NCBI GenBank assembly: GCA_017557185.1
Contig: JAFZAP010000083.1
Span: forward strand, 1 to 64,000
Direction: 5' to 3'
Length of the DNA stretch: 64,000 nucleotides
From: Prevotella sp.
GTDB lineage: Bacteria > Bacteroidota > Bacteroidia > Bacteroidales > Bacteroidaceae
Shown here: positions 49,331-58,055 of the stretch, piece after piece
Numbering within the stretch: the first letter of the stretch is position 1
How the letters are laid out: the number at the start of each line of letters is the position of its first letter
Position numbers and translations under genes: made by a program
The notes under the pieces: generated by a model
Seen by the model: the letters and a program-made list of their open reading frames with translations, nothing else
The model's database searches: none
Told to the model about the DNA's origin: nothing

Positions 49331-49393
49331 AGGGCCCTTCGGGCGTTCAAAAGGTTCAAACATAAAGGGCCTAAAGGGGAGTGAAAGGGCATA
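49306..49393 (+). repeat. 24-nt direct repeat pair at the ybeY end
   Basis: CCTAAAGGGGAGTGAAAGGG with CATA occurs exactly at 49306-49329 and 49370-49393. The first copy contains the last codons and stop of ybeY. Further AAAGGGC and TTCAAAAGGTTCAAA bits fill the interval. Confidence 0.8.
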
Positions 49394-49446
49394 CCTTTAA
49401 GCTCTTGAAGTGGAGCTTGCGAAACTAAGTATCAACAGACTAGACG

Positions 49447-50469
49447 ATGAAAAGACTATTCTTATTGGCATGGTGCCTGCTGGCGACGGGCGCGCTGCTG
49501 GCACAGGGCGACTTCGTGAAGGGTGCCGACGTAGGCTTCCTGCAGGGACAGGAGCGGTGGGGAGTGAAGTTCCACGACCGCAACGGACGGGAGCGCGAGT
49601 GCCTGGAACTGCTGAAGAACGACTACCAGATGTCGGCCATCCGCATGCGCGTGTGGGTGGACCCGCGTGGCGGCGACTGCGACAAGTATGCGCTGTTGGC
49701 GATGGCGAAGCGCGTGAAGGCTCTGGGCATGGACCTGATGGTGGACTTCCACTACAGCGACTCGTGGGCCGATCCCGCTAAGCAGCCTATTCCGAAGGCG
49801 TGGCAGGGGCATAGCTTCAAACAGATGAAGAAGGACCTGCGCGAACATACCATCGATGTGCTGTCGCTGCTGAAGGCGAACGGCATCGAGCCACGGTGGG
49901 TGCAGGTGGGCAACGAGACCGCCAACGGTCTGCTGTGGCCGATGGGGCACATCGAGAAGAATCCGAAGCAGTATGCGGGATTCATCCGTGCGGGCTATGA
50001 CGCTGTGAAGAAGGTGTTCCCGAAGGCTATCGTCATCGTGCATCTGGACCGCGGCCACCTGCAGAGCCTCTACGACTGGAATCTGGACATCGTGAAGAAG
50101 TATGGCGGCAAGTTCGACATGGTGGGCATGTCGCTCTATCCCTATTGGACCATGGAGGGACATCCCGAGCTGAATGCCGAGGACATCATCACCGACTGCA
50201 TCGCGAATATTCGTCACGTCAGCGAGAAGTACAAGTGTGACGTGATGATTGTGGAGACGGGCTTCGAGGTGGACGAGCAGCATCCGGAGAAGATGGAGGA
50301 GGGCCGCCGGCAGCTCTCACGCGTCATCCGCGAGGCACGCACCCTGACGAGCGGCCACTGCCGGGGTGTCTTCTACTGGGAACCGCAGTGTCTGCCGGGT
50401 GGCTACAAGCTCGGTGCCTTCAACAGCAAGGCTGCGCCCACCGCCATCATGGAGGGATTCGTGGAATAA
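49447..50469 (+). CDS. Arabinogalactan endo-beta-1,4-galactanase, glycoside hydrolase family 53
   Basis: The 340-residue secreted enzyme has a signal peptide (about 1-19) and a full GH53 TIM barrel: FVKGADVGFLQGQE, AIRMRVWVDP, MDLMVDFHYSDSWADPAKQPIPKAW, WVQVGNETANGLLWP (acid/base Glu), VGMSLYPYW and VMIVETGF (nucleophile Glu), ending with GVFYWEPQCLP. It cuts beta-1,4-galactan side chains of pectin. It stands alone, unlike PUL-encoded GH53 enzymes, with its own terminator-like hairpin. Confidence 0.9.
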   Translation: MKRLFLLAWCLLATGALLAQGDFVKGADVGFLQGQERWGVKFHDRNGRERECLELLKNDYQMSAIRMRVWVDPRGGDCDKYALLAMAKRVKALGMDLMVDFHYSDSWADPAKQPIPKAWQGHSFKQMKKDLREHTIDVLSLLKANGIEPRWVQVGNETANGLLWPMGHIEKNPKQYAGFIRAGYDAVKKVFPKAIVIVHLDRGHLQSLYDWNLDIVKKYGGKFDMVGMSLYPYWTMEGHPELNAEDIITDCIANIRHVSEKYKCDVMIVETGFEVDEQHPEKMEEGRRQLSRVIREARTLTSGHCRGVFYWEPQCLPGGYKLGAFNSKAAPTAIMEGFVE

Positions 50470-50472
50470 ACA

Positions 50473-50511
50473 AATGAGCCGCGGTCCTGTTCATCTGACC
50501 GGCGGCTCATT
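50473..50511 (+). terminator. Hairpin after the GH53 gene
   Basis: AATGAGCCG-CGGTC pairs with GACCG-G-CGGCTCATT (14 bp with one bulge). There is no T-run directly after, so termination strength is uncertain. Confidence 0.5.
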
Positions 50512-50627
50512 GTAACATAAATGTTATGAAAAATTTGAGAGAAATTTGAAACTTCACAGTTTCTTCCTTGTTTTACTAAACATTGATTTTTTATAGAGAA
50601 AGCATAGAAAAATTCTTTTGTTGATGA

Positions 50628-51146
50628 TCAGTTCTCAAAGAGAATCTGAGACTTGTCGGTGACCTGCAGGCTGCTCTGCTGCATCGGGTCGATGCGAGCC
50701 GAGTCGCCATTGAGGGCTACCGACACGCCGTCGCCATTCTGCTGCTCCGTGTCGGCCATCTGCATCTCGTCCTTCTGCTGGAAGGGAACCTGGGCAGCCT
50801 GGCCCAGCGAGAGCACGATAGCCACTACAGCAGCGGCGCGGAAGAGCGGCATCAGGCGATGGCCCAGCGTGATGGTGCGAGCCTTCACCCGAACCTCTTC
50901 CTTCTCTTCGGTATGGGGCTGGAGGGCTTCATCGCCAATCATCGCCAACATCTTCTCGTCGAAGTCGTCGCCAAGCACATCGTTCTTCTTCGCCTCTTGC
51001 TCATAGACGAACAGAGGGCGATACTGCTCCAGCTCAGCCGGAATCAGTGCCTGGCTGAAGAAGGTGCGCAGGATCTCCTCTTCCTCGAGGGTGGTCTCTG
51101 CGGCCCAGTAGCGTTCGAGCAGTTGGTTGATGTACTTGTAGTCCAT
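50628..51146 (-). CDS. Single-TM protein next to an ECF sigma factor, possible anti-sigma factor
   Basis: The 172-residue protein begins with an acidic cytoplasmic helix-rich region (MDYKYINQLLERYWAAETTLEEEE). One membrane segment (about 102-120, LFRAAAVVAIVLSLGQAA) and a short outer tail follow. Bacteroidales genomes often carry such a protein right after an ECF sigma factor. It lies 126 nt downstream of the sigma gene on the same strand. The anti-sigma role is inferred from position and topology only. Confidence 0.65.
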   Translation of the reverse strand: MDYKYINQLLERYWAAETTLEEEEILRTFFSQALIPAELEQYRPLFVYEQEAKKNDVLGDDFDEKMLAMIGDEALQPHTEEKEEVRVKARTITLGHRLMPLFRAAAVVAIVLSLGQAAQVPFQQKDEMQMADTEQQNGDGVSVALNGDSARIDPMQQSSLQVTDKSQILFEN

Positions 51147-51272
51147 TGCGTTTTACTTCTTGTAACTAATTAGATGACGACCAGTGGCGTCGGAAAGTTA
51201 CAGCGGAAGATGTTAAAGAATATTAAACAAGCTTTCTCTAATTTTTAATTATTTACGCGACACGTCGCGTCC

Positions 51273-51818
51273 CTACACTCCTGGGGGTGAGGCTTTATAG
51301 TCGTCCATCTGCTGGAATCGCTGGCGGATGGTTTGACGGGCGCGGAAGATATTGATTTTCACCTGTTCCTCGCTGATGGAGAGGATGGCGGCAATGTCCT
51401 TGTAGGCCTTGCCTTCGATGTCGCGCAGCTGTACGCAAGAGCGCTGCTTCTCGGGCAGGGTGTCGATGATACTGCGCACCAAGCCGATGCGGTCCTGAGT
51501 GACGGTGTGGTCGAAGGGGGAACTGAAAGTTGACAAGCCTACCTTCGTCCCCTCCTTGAAGGGAAGGGTGGTATCGTCGTCGAGTGATGCGTGTTGGTTC
51601 TCCATGCGTTTCAGGTGGTCGAGCGAGAGATTGCGGCAGATGGTCATGGCGAATGCCTCGATGCTCTCGATTTCCTCCCAGCGGTCGCGACGGTTCCAGA
51701 GCTTGAGCATCGTTTCCTGCACGACATCCTCTGCCTCCTCGCGGTTCTGCGTGATGCGAAGCGCAAGGCGGAAGAGCGAATCTTTCAGTGGCAATATGTC
51801 GGTGCGGAAGGTTATCAC
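51273..51818 (-). CDS. ECF-type RNA polymerase sigma factor
   Basis: This is a sigma-70 family ECF factor: region 2 (LFRLALRITQNREEAEDVVQETMLKLW, shortened; ICRNLSLDHLKRMENQ) and region 4 (IIDTLPEKQRSCVQLRDIEGKAYKDIA; ISEEQVKINIFRARQTIRQ). No ATG is available: an in-frame stop lies just upstream, so the start is GTG 51818 or TTG 51827, the latter inside a simple repeat. Between regions 2 and 4 the linker (TTLPFKEGTKVGLSTF) is encoded by a GC-rich repeat copy. It probably controls a stress or envelope regulon with the downstream membrane protein. Confidence 0.85.
   Translation of the reverse strand: MITFRTDILPLKDSLFRLALRITQNREEAEDVVQETMLKLWNRRDRWEEIESIEAFAMTICRNLSLDHLKRMENQHASLDDDTTLPFKEGTKVGLSTFSSPFDHTVTQDRIGLVRSIIDTLPEKQRSCVQLRDIEGKAYKDIAAILSISEEQVKINIFRARQTIRQRFQQMDDYKASPPGV
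51526..51571 (-). repeat. Repeat in the sigma-factor linker
   Basis: AACTGAAAGTTGACAAGCC resembles the simple repeat at 51815-51875. TTCGTCCCCTCCTTGAAGGG with AAGGG belongs to the GC-rich family. Together they encode TLPFKEGTKVGLSTFSS in frame. Confidence 0.55.
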
Positions 51819-51875
51819 AACTCTCAACTTTCAACTATAAACTGTCAACTCTCAACTATCAACTCTCAACTATCT
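51815..51875. repeat. Simple AACTCTCAACTATCAAC repeat spanning the sigma/argB junction
   Basis: About six copies of a CTCAACTATCAA/TCAACTTTCAA unit. On the minus strand it supplies the last codons and stop of argB (IVES then TGA) and the TTG candidate start of the sigma factor. Confidence 0.75.
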
Positions 51876-52716
51876 TCGTTCCTTTCTCGCCTCTGAGGTC
51901 GGTGGCATGGGTGATGATGACCTGACTGACACCGGCGCGGAGGGCGGCAAAGGCATTCTGCAACTTCGGCAGCATACCACCTGAGATGGTGCCGTCGGCA
52001 GTGAGCTGGCGGAAACTGTCGGCAGTGATGACGGGGATGACACTGCTGTCGTCGTCGGCTTGTCGGAGCACGCCTGGCTTCTCAAAACAATAGACAAGTG
52101 TCACGTCATAGCCTTCGGCAGCCATTGCCTTCGCCACTTCCGAGGCGATGGTGTCGGCATTGGTGTTGAGCAACTGTCCTTGTCCGTCGTGGGTGAGCGG
52201 TGCCATGACAGGCGTGATGCCAGCCTCGATGAAATGGGCTATTTTTGAACCTGCAACAGCATCAACATCGCCGACGAAGCCATAGTCGAGATCCCCACCA
52301 ACGGGAGGACGACGGTGGCTCTTGATGGCATTGGCATCGGCTCCCGTTAGTCCGACAGCATCGATGCCCAGTGCCTGCAGGCGTGCCACGATCGTCTTGT
52401 TGACAAGTCCGCCGTAAACCATCGTCACCACGTCGAGCATCGGTGCATCGGTGATGCGACGGCCGTCGACCATCTTCGTCTCGATGCCCAGCTGTGCAGC
52501 AATGGCTGTTGCCCTGCGACCGCCGCCATGCACGAGGATCTTTCTTCCTTCGATGTCGCGGAAGTCATTGAGCAGCTGTGCAAGCTGCCGCTCGTCCTCG
52601 ACCACGGCGCCACCAACCTTGATGACAAGGAGAGCCTCTCCCCCAGCCCCTCCCCCATAGGGAGGGGAGCTTTGGAGTGGAGAAGATGGTGTTTCTGCTC
52701 TATTCATTGATTCCAT
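51859..52716 (-). CDS. argB: Acetylglutamate kinase
   Basis: The core is a typical N-acetylglutamate kinase: LLVIKVGGAVVED (phosphate loop), KILVHGGGRRATAIA, GLTGADANAIKS, LLNTNADTIASEVA and SGGMLPKLQNAFAAL. It phosphorylates N-acetylglutamate in arginine synthesis. The first 28 residues (MESMNRAETPSSPLQSSPP then YGGGAGG) are not part of the fold and are largely encoded by a GC-rich repeat copy. The only ATGs lie upstream of that repeat, so the extension is presumably translated. The C-terminal IVES comes from a different repeat. The gene follows speA by 69 nt. Confidence 0.9.
   Translation of the reverse strand: MESMNRAETPSSPLQSSPPYGGGAGGEALLVIKVGGAVVEDERQLAQLLNDFRDIEGRKILVHGGGRRATAIAAQLGIETKMVDGRRITDAPMLDVVTMVYGGLVNKTIVARLQALGIDAVGLTGADANAIKSHRRPPVGGDLDYGFVGDVDAVAGSKIAHFIEAGITPVMAPLTHDGQGQLLNTNADTIASEVAKAMAAEGYDVTLVYCFEKPGVLRQADDDSSVIPVITADSFRQLTADGTISGGMLPKLQNAFAALRAGVSQVIITHATDLRGEKGTKIVES
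52632..52674 (-). repeat. GC-rich palindromic repeat in the argB N-terminus
   Basis: AGAGCCTCTCCCCCAGCCCC followed by TCCCCCATAGGGAGGGGAGC is read in frame as SSPPYGGGAGGEA, directly before the kinase fold. Confidence 0.75.
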
Positions 52717-52740
52717 ATTCTTTGTTTGTCAAGGCTAATT

Positions 52741-52778
52741 ACTCCCCTCCCTATGGGGGAGGGGTTGGGGGAGAGGCT
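52741..52778. repeat. GC-rich palindromic repeat between speA and argB
   Basis: ACTCCCCTCCCTATGGGGGA followed by GGGGTTGGGGGAGAGGCT lies 8 nt after the speA stop. It is nearly the reverse complement of the copy inside argB, 70-100 nt away, so the two could pair in the transcript. Confidence 0.75.
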
Positions 52779-52785
52779 TCTTCTA

Positions 52786-54678
52786 CTACTCCAGATACGT
52801 ATATCCGTAGAGTCCGCTGCGATAGTTGCTGAGGAATTCCTTGCCTTCCTCGAGAGTGATCTTACCCTGCTTCACGCTCTTGGTCACCCAAATCTCCAGT
52901 TGGCGCACAAGTTTCTTCGGGTTGAACTGCACGTACTCGAGCACCTCCTCCACGGTCTCGCCATCAATGATCTGGTCGATGTGGTAGTGGTCGTCCTTCA
53001 CGGAGATGTGTACGGCATTGGTGTCGCCGAAAAGGTTGTGCATGTCGCCGAGGATTTCCTGATAGGCACCCACGAGGAACACGCCAAGGTAGTAGTTCTC
53101 GTTCCTCTTCAGGGCATGCACGGGCAGCGAGTGGGAGTTGTGGCGGTTGGTCACGAAGTTGGCAATCTTACCGTCAGAGTCGCAGGTGATGTCCTGGATG
53201 GTGGCATTGCGTGTCGGCCGCTCGTTGAGTCGCTGGATAGGCATGATGGGGAAGATCTGGTCGATGGCCCACGAGTCGCTGAGGCTCTGGAACAGCGAGA
53301 AGTTGCAGAAGTACTTGTCGGCGAGGAGCTTGTCGATGTTCATGAGTTCCTCAGGGATGTGCTTCAGGTTCTTCGCCAGGGCGTTGATTTCGTGGCACAC
53401 GCTCCAGTACATCGCCTCAATCTCAGCACGTGTCTTCAGGTCGACGATGCCGTGAGAGAACAGGTCGAGCACCTCCTCGCGAATCTGCTCGGCGTCGTGC
53501 CAGTCCTCGAGCACGTTGCGTGCCGAAAGATTGTCCCAGATGTCGTAGAGGTCTTTCACCAGCTGGTGGGAGCTCTCGTCGGGCTCGAACTCCTCAGGCA
53601 TCTCGGGTAGCGAAGCGGTCTCCAGCACGTCGATGACGAGCACCGAGTGGTGGGCAGCCAGCGAGCGTCCGCTCTCGGTGATGATGTTGGGGTGGGGAAG
53701 GTCGTTCTTGTTGGCGGCTTCTACGAAGGTGTAGATGCAGTCGTTGACGTATTCCTGAATGCTGTAGTTCACCGAGCTCTCGCTCGAGGGGGAACGCGTG
53801 CCGTCGTAGTCGACGCCCAGTCCGCCGCCGCAGTCCACGAAGTCGACGTTGTAGCCCATCTTGTGCAGTTGAATGTAGAACTGCGAGGCCTCGCGCAGAG
53901 CGGTCTGTATGCGGCGTATCTTCGTGATCTGTGAGCCGATGTGGAAATGGATGAGGCGCAGACAGTCGCGCATGCCCTTCTTGTCGAGCAGCTCGAGGGC
54001 TTCCAGCAGTTCGGCACTGGTCAGTCCGAACTTCGAGGCGTCGCCGCCGCTCTCCTCCCATTTACCCGATCCGCTCGATGCCAGCTTGATGCGGATGCCG
54101 ATGTTCGGACGGACACCCAGCTTCTTGGCTTCGCGGGCGATGAGTTCCAGTTCGTTCATCTTCTCCACAACGATGAATATCTGCTTGCCCATCTTCTGAG
54201 CCAGCAGTGCCAGTTCAATGTAGTTCTGGTCCTTGTAGCCGTTGCAGACGATGATGCTATCGCTCTGACACTGCATGGCGATGACGGCGTGCAGCTCGGG
54301 TTTCGAACCTGCTTCCAGTCCGAGGTTGAACTTCCGTCCGTGCGAGATAATCTCCTCCACGACGGGCTGCATCTGGTTCACCTTGATGGGGTAGACCACG
54401 TAGTTTTCGCCTTTGTAGTCGTATTGCTTACTGGCTTTCTTAAAGCAGCTCCACGTCTTCTCGATGCGGTTGTCGAGGATGTCGGGGAAGCGCAGCAGCA
54501 CAGGTGGCGTGACATCGCGAAGCTGTAGTTCGTCCATCACTTCACGCAGGTCGATCTGCGTCTTGTCCTTACAGGGTGTAACGTAGACGTTGCCTGCTTC
54601 GTTCACACCGAAATAGGAAGTGCCCCAACCATTCAGGTTGTAGAGTTCCTTCGCGTCTTCAATCGTCCATTTCTTCAT
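52786..54678 (-). CDS. speA: Biosynthetic arginine decarboxylase
   Basis: This full-length 630-residue PLP enzyme converts arginine to agmatine, the first step of polyamine synthesis by this route. It begins with WTIEDAKELYNLNGWGTSYF. The PLP lysine segment is YPIKVNQMQPVVEEI, and HFHIGSQI and FVDCGGGLGVDYDGT are typical barrel motifs. The C-terminal beta-domain and helical bundle (CHEINALAKNLKHIPEEL) are complete. It sits between aroK (86 nt) and argB, so arginine synthesis and use are encoded side by side. Confidence 0.94.
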   Translation of the reverse strand: MKKWTIEDAKELYNLNGWGTSYFGVNEAGNVYVTPCKDKTQIDLREVMDELQLRDVTPPVLLRFPDILDNRIEKTWSCFKKASKQYDYKGENYVVYPIKVNQMQPVVEEIISHGRKFNLGLEAGSKPELHAVIAMQCQSDSIIVCNGYKDQNYIELALLAQKMGKQIFIVVEKMNELELIAREAKKLGVRPNIGIRIKLASSGSGKWEESGGDASKFGLTSAELLEALELLDKKGMRDCLRLIHFHIGSQITKIRRIQTALREASQFYIQLHKMGYNVDFVDCGGGLGVDYDGTRSPSSESSVNYSIQEYVNDCIYTFVEAANKNDLPHPNIITESGRSLAAHHSVLVIDVLETASLPEMPEEFEPDESSHQLVKDLYDIWDNLSARNVLEDWHDAEQIREEVLDLFSHGIVDLKTRAEIEAMYWSVCHEINALAKNLKHIPEELMNIDKLLADKYFCNFSLFQSLSDSWAIDQIFPIMPIQRLNERPTRNATIQDITCDSDGKIANFVTNRHNSHSLPVHALKRNENYYLGVFLVGAYQEILGDMHNLFGDTNAVHISVKDDHYHIDQIIDGETVEEVLEYVQFNPKKLVRQLEIWVTKSVKQGKITLEEGKEFLSNYRSGLYGYTYLE

Positions 54679-54764
54679 CTCGTCAGTGAGTTATGGTATA
54701 AGGTAAAAATGATGATTCCTAGAGTTTGTAAATGAAAGGCCGCGGAATGCCGCCGGTTCGTTTC

Positions 54765-55292
54765 CTACACCCCCAGCATATTGCGGATATCGGCTACGGT
54801 GTCGGCAATCTTGGCAAAGTTGTCCATGAGGTTGACATCGGCGATGTGGCGGGCCTGCGAGTAGTATTGTTCGCGTTCCGCCAACTGCTCGCGAATGAAT
54901 AGCTGCACCTCCTCGGGCGTCTTGTTGAGCAGCAGCGGTCGCACTCCCTTACCCATCTGCAGGTGGGCGTAGAGCACCTCGGGCGATGCCTTTAGGTAGA
55001 TGGTCTCGGCCTGCTGGTTCATGTATTCCATGTTGTCGAAGAAGCAGGGTGTGCCACCGCCGCATGAGATGATGACGTTCTCGAACTCCGCCACTTCGTG
55101 TAACATGTTATGCTCGATGCGGCGGAATCCCTCCTCGCCCCGCTCGTCGAAGATCTGTTTCACGGTGCGGCGCATGCGAGTGCTGATGTACCAGTCGAGG
55201 TCGTAGAACGTCAGGCCGAGTGCCTTGGCGAGTTCTTTCCCGACGGTGGTCTTGCCGGCTCCCATGTAGCCGATAAGGATGATTCTTATCAT
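54765..55292 (-). CDS. aroK: Shikimate kinase
   Basis: This complete 175-residue shikimate kinase has Walker A GYMGAGKTTVG at the N-terminus, FYDLDWYIS (shikimate-binding Asp), FRRIEHNML and the GGGTPCF motif, and a lid region GVRPLL. It phosphorylates shikimate in the aromatic amino-acid pathway. Its start overlaps the topA stop by 4 nt, so translation is probably coupled. Confidence 0.93.
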   Translation of the reverse strand: MIRIILIGYMGAGKTTVGKELAKALGLTFYDLDWYISTRMRRTVKQIFDERGEEGFRRIEHNMLHEVAEFENVIISCGGGTPCFFDNMEYMNQQAETIYLKASPEVLYAHLQMGKGVRPLLLNKTPEEVQLFIREQLAEREQYYSQARHIADVNLMDNFAKIADTVADIRNMLGV

Positions 55293-57571
55293 TTCTTCAC
55301 CAGTTTCATTGCCTCCTCGAAAGTGAGCTCGGCAGCACGGGCTTGCAAAGCCTTTGGCATGCGGTAGTTCTTTCCGTCGTAGGCGATATATGGACCGTAG
55401 CGACCGTTGAGAATTTCGAGTTTCGGATCCTCAGCGAAGGTCTTCAGGTGGCGCTGCTGGTCCTGCTGGCGCTTCTCCTCGATGAGTGCTACAGCCTCGT
55501 CGAACGTGATCGTCAACGGGTCGGCATCCTTCGGCAGCGACACGTATTTCTTGTCATGCTGCACGTAGGGTCCGAAACGTCCGGCACCGATTGTCACCTC
55601 ACTGCCTTCATACTTTCCTACCGTGCGCGGCAGGCGGAAGAGCTCCATAGCCTCTTCGATGGTCAGCGCGTCCATTGACTTATCGCTGGGCAGCTGGGCA
55701 AAGCGAGGCTTCTCGTTGTCGTCGGCAGAGCCAATCTGCACCACGGGTCCGAAGCGTCCGATCTTCACGAACACCGGCTTATCGCTGGCGGGGTCGATGC
55801 CCACCTGTCGCTCACCGGCCTTGTGCTCGGCACGTGCTTTGATGACCTTCTCCACGGTGGGTTCAAACTTCTTGTAGAACTTGTGCATCATCTTATTCCA
55901 CAGGGTCTTGCCTTCGGCAATCTTATCGAAGTCCTGCTCCACTTTCGCAGTGAAGTTATAGTCCATGATTTCAGGGAAGTTCTCCATGAGGAAGTCGTTG
56001 ACGACAATGCCGATATCGGTGGGCAACAGCTTGCCTTTCTCCGAGCCCGCCATTTCCTTCTTCGTCTTCGTCGTGAGTTTCTGACCCTTCAGCGTGTCGA
56101 CGGTAAAGGTGCGTTCTTCGCCCTTCTTGTCGCCCTTGTGCACGTATTCGCGCTGTTGGATGGTCGAGATGGTAGGTGCGTAGGTCGACGGACGACCGAT
56201 GCCCAGTTCCTCGAGCTTGTGCACCAGCGAGGCCTCCGTATAGCGGATGGGACCTTGGCTGAAGCGCTCGGTGGCGGTGATCTCCTGACGTGTCAGCAGG
56301 TCGCCTTCCTTCATCGCCGGCAGCAGGTTGTGCTCCTCGCTCTCTATCTGCTCGTCGTCGGTAGACTCGCGATACACCTTCAGGAAACCGTCGAACTTCA
56401 CGACTTCACCTGTAGCAATGAAAAGGGCATCGCCACCTGTCGAAAGGCTTATCTCCACCGTGGTCTTCTCGATGTCGGCATCGGCCATCTGCGAGGCGGC
56501 CGTGCGCTTCCAGATGAGGTCGTAGAGGCGGCGCTCCTGTGCCGTAGCCTCGATGTCTTGCTTGCTCATGTAGGTGGGACGGATGGCCTCGTGAGCCTCT
56601 TGGGCACCCTTTGAGCGGGTATGGAAATTACGCGGGTTGCTGTATTCGGCACCATAAAGCCGAGTGATTTCCTCCTTGCTGGTTCCGATGCAGAGCGACG
56701 AAAGATTCACCGAGTCGGTACGCATGTAGGTGATATGTCCGCTTTCGTAGAGGCGCTGTGCCACCATCATGGTCTGCGACACGGTGAAGCCCAGCTTGCG
56801 GGCGGCTTCCTGTTGCAGCGTACTGGTGGTGAAAGGCGGTGCGGGCATGCGCTTCATGGGTTTCTTCGTGATGCTCTTCACCACAAATTCAGCGTCCTTG
56901 CACTGCTCGAGGAAGGCAAGTGCTTCCTCGTGGGTCTTGAAGCGGTTGCTGAGCATAGCGATAACCGGGCTGCCTGCCACCTCCAATTTGGCGCTGATGT
57001 GGAAGTAGGGCTCGCTCTGGAAAGCCTGAATCTCTCGCTCGCGCTCAACGATCAGTCTCACGGCGACACTTTGCACACGACCTGCCGACAGGGCCGGCTT
57101 CACTTTGCGCCAAAGCACCGGCGACAGCTTGAAGCCCACCAGACGGTCGAGCACACGACGTGCCTGCTGAGCGTTGACAAGGTTCATGTCGAGATGACGC
57201 GGATGCTCAATGGCTTCGATAATGGCAGGCTTCGTGATCTCGTGGAACACGATGCGGTTGGTTTTCTCCTCGTCCAGTCCTAATACTTCGCAAAGGTGCC
57301 AGGAGATGGCTTCTCCCTCACGGTCTTCATCGCTTGCGAGCCAAACCTTTTCGGCTTTCTTGGCGTTCTGCTTCAGTTCGCTGACGAGGCGCTTCTTCTC
57401 GTCGGGTATCTCGTATTCGGGCATCAGTGTATCGTCGTCGATGCTGATTTCTTTCTTCTTCAGGTCGCGAATGTGGCCGTAGCTCGACATCACCTTGAAA
57501 TCTTTACCTAGGAATTTCTCAATAGTCTTGGCCTTGGCCGGACTCTCTACGATGACTAAGTTCTTTTGCAT
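55289..57571 (-). CDS. topA: DNA topoisomerase I
   Basis: This type IA topoisomerase of about 760 residues has the TOPRIM domain (NLVIVESPAKAKTIEKFLG; WLASDEDREGEAISWHL) and the active-site Tyr in GHITYMRTDSVNLS. Its C-terminus has a series of topoisomerase C-terminal repeats (KIGRFGPVVQIG, GRFGPYVQHD, GRYGPYIAYDGKNY) instead of zinc ribbons. It relaxes negative supercoils. The ATG at 57571 (MQKNLVIVES) is preferred over one at 57592. It leads the topA-aroK-speA-argB run. Confidence 0.94.
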   Translation of the reverse strand: MQKNLVIVESPAKAKTIEKFLGKDFKVMSSYGHIRDLKKKEISIDDDTLMPEYEIPDEKKRLVSELKQNAKKAEKVWLASDEDREGEAISWHLCEVLGLDEEKTNRIVFHEITKPAIIEAIEHPRHLDMNLVNAQQARRVLDRLVGFKLSPVLWRKVKPALSAGRVQSVAVRLIVEREREIQAFQSEPYFHISAKLEVAGSPVIAMLSNRFKTHEEALAFLEQCKDAEFVVKSITKKPMKRMPAPPFTTSTLQQEAARKLGFTVSQTMMVAQRLYESGHITYMRTDSVNLSSLCIGTSKEEITRLYGAEYSNPRNFHTRSKGAQEAHEAIRPTYMSKQDIEATAQERRLYDLIWKRTAASQMADADIEKTTVEISLSTGGDALFIATGEVVKFDGFLKVYRESTDDEQIESEEHNLLPAMKEGDLLTRQEITATERFSQGPIRYTEASLVHKLEELGIGRPSTYAPTISTIQQREYVHKGDKKGEERTFTVDTLKGQKLTTKTKKEMAGSEKGKLLPTDIGIVVNDFLMENFPEIMDYNFTAKVEQDFDKIAEGKTLWNKMMHKFYKKFEPTVEKVIKARAEHKAGERQVGIDPASDKPVFVKIGRFGPVVQIGSADDNEKPRFAQLPSDKSMDALTIEEAMELFRLPRTVGKYEGSEVTIGAGRFGPYVQHDKKYVSLPKDADPLTITFDEAVALIEEKRQQDQQRHLKTFAEDPKLEILNGRYGPYIAYDGKNYRMPKALQARAAELTFEEAMKLVKK

Positions 57572-57666
57572 AATCTTCTTTTTAGCTTTCAATCAAATAT
57601 GTTTCGAGCATACGTGGGCGTAGGTCGCAGGCACGCAACTCGATGCTTTTTGGTCTATTTAGGGCG

Positions 57667-57674
57667 CAAAAGTA
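57667..57674 (-). promoter_or_regulatory. -7 box of the topA operon
   Basis: TACTTTTG on the minus strand, about 95 nt before the topA ATG. Confidence 0.55.
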
Positions 57675-57758
57675 CTGAAAACTTTTTCATACACCTTATT
57701 TAATAGTGTATTTTTTAAGTTTTTTAAGATTTCCGCGCTGGCCAACTTCTCTATAAAG

Positions 57759-57868
57759 CACTGCTCCGTTTGTTATGGAGCAATGCTCCGTAAGTACTGG
57801 AGCTATGCTCTGTAAGCTCTAGAGTTATGCTCCGTAAGTACTGGAGCACTGCTCTGTAAATTCTATTG
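57759..57868. repeat. 22-nt periodic repeat array, copy 3
   Basis: Five 22-nt units start at 57759, 57781, 57803, 57825 and 57847, each of the form CANTGCTCCGTAAGTACTGGAG with changes. Units 2 and 4 differ at two positions. The first ten bases match unit 3 of the array at 9-118. The array lies between the divergent topA and GH115 promoters; nothing else gene-like is seen in 57572-58025. Confidence 0.75.
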
Positions 57869-58025
57869 AAAAAAACTTGCGAAATAGTCGCGTTCTGACG
57901 TTGCTGTTCTACAAAAACGGTCGATTTCATCGGTAGATGTTGTGGGATATGTGCCGAGTTCGTTTCAATATGTTTCATTTTCGGAAAAAACGGTTCTATT
58001 ATTTGCATTTTCTTTTCTGATGAAC

Positions 58026-58033
58026 TAATTTTG
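58026..58033 (+). promoter_or_regulatory. -7 box of the GH115 gene
   Basis: TAATTTTG, 22 nt before the ATG at 58056. Confidence 0.55.
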
Positions 58034-58055
58034 TAAACAACAAATTGAAAAAGCT

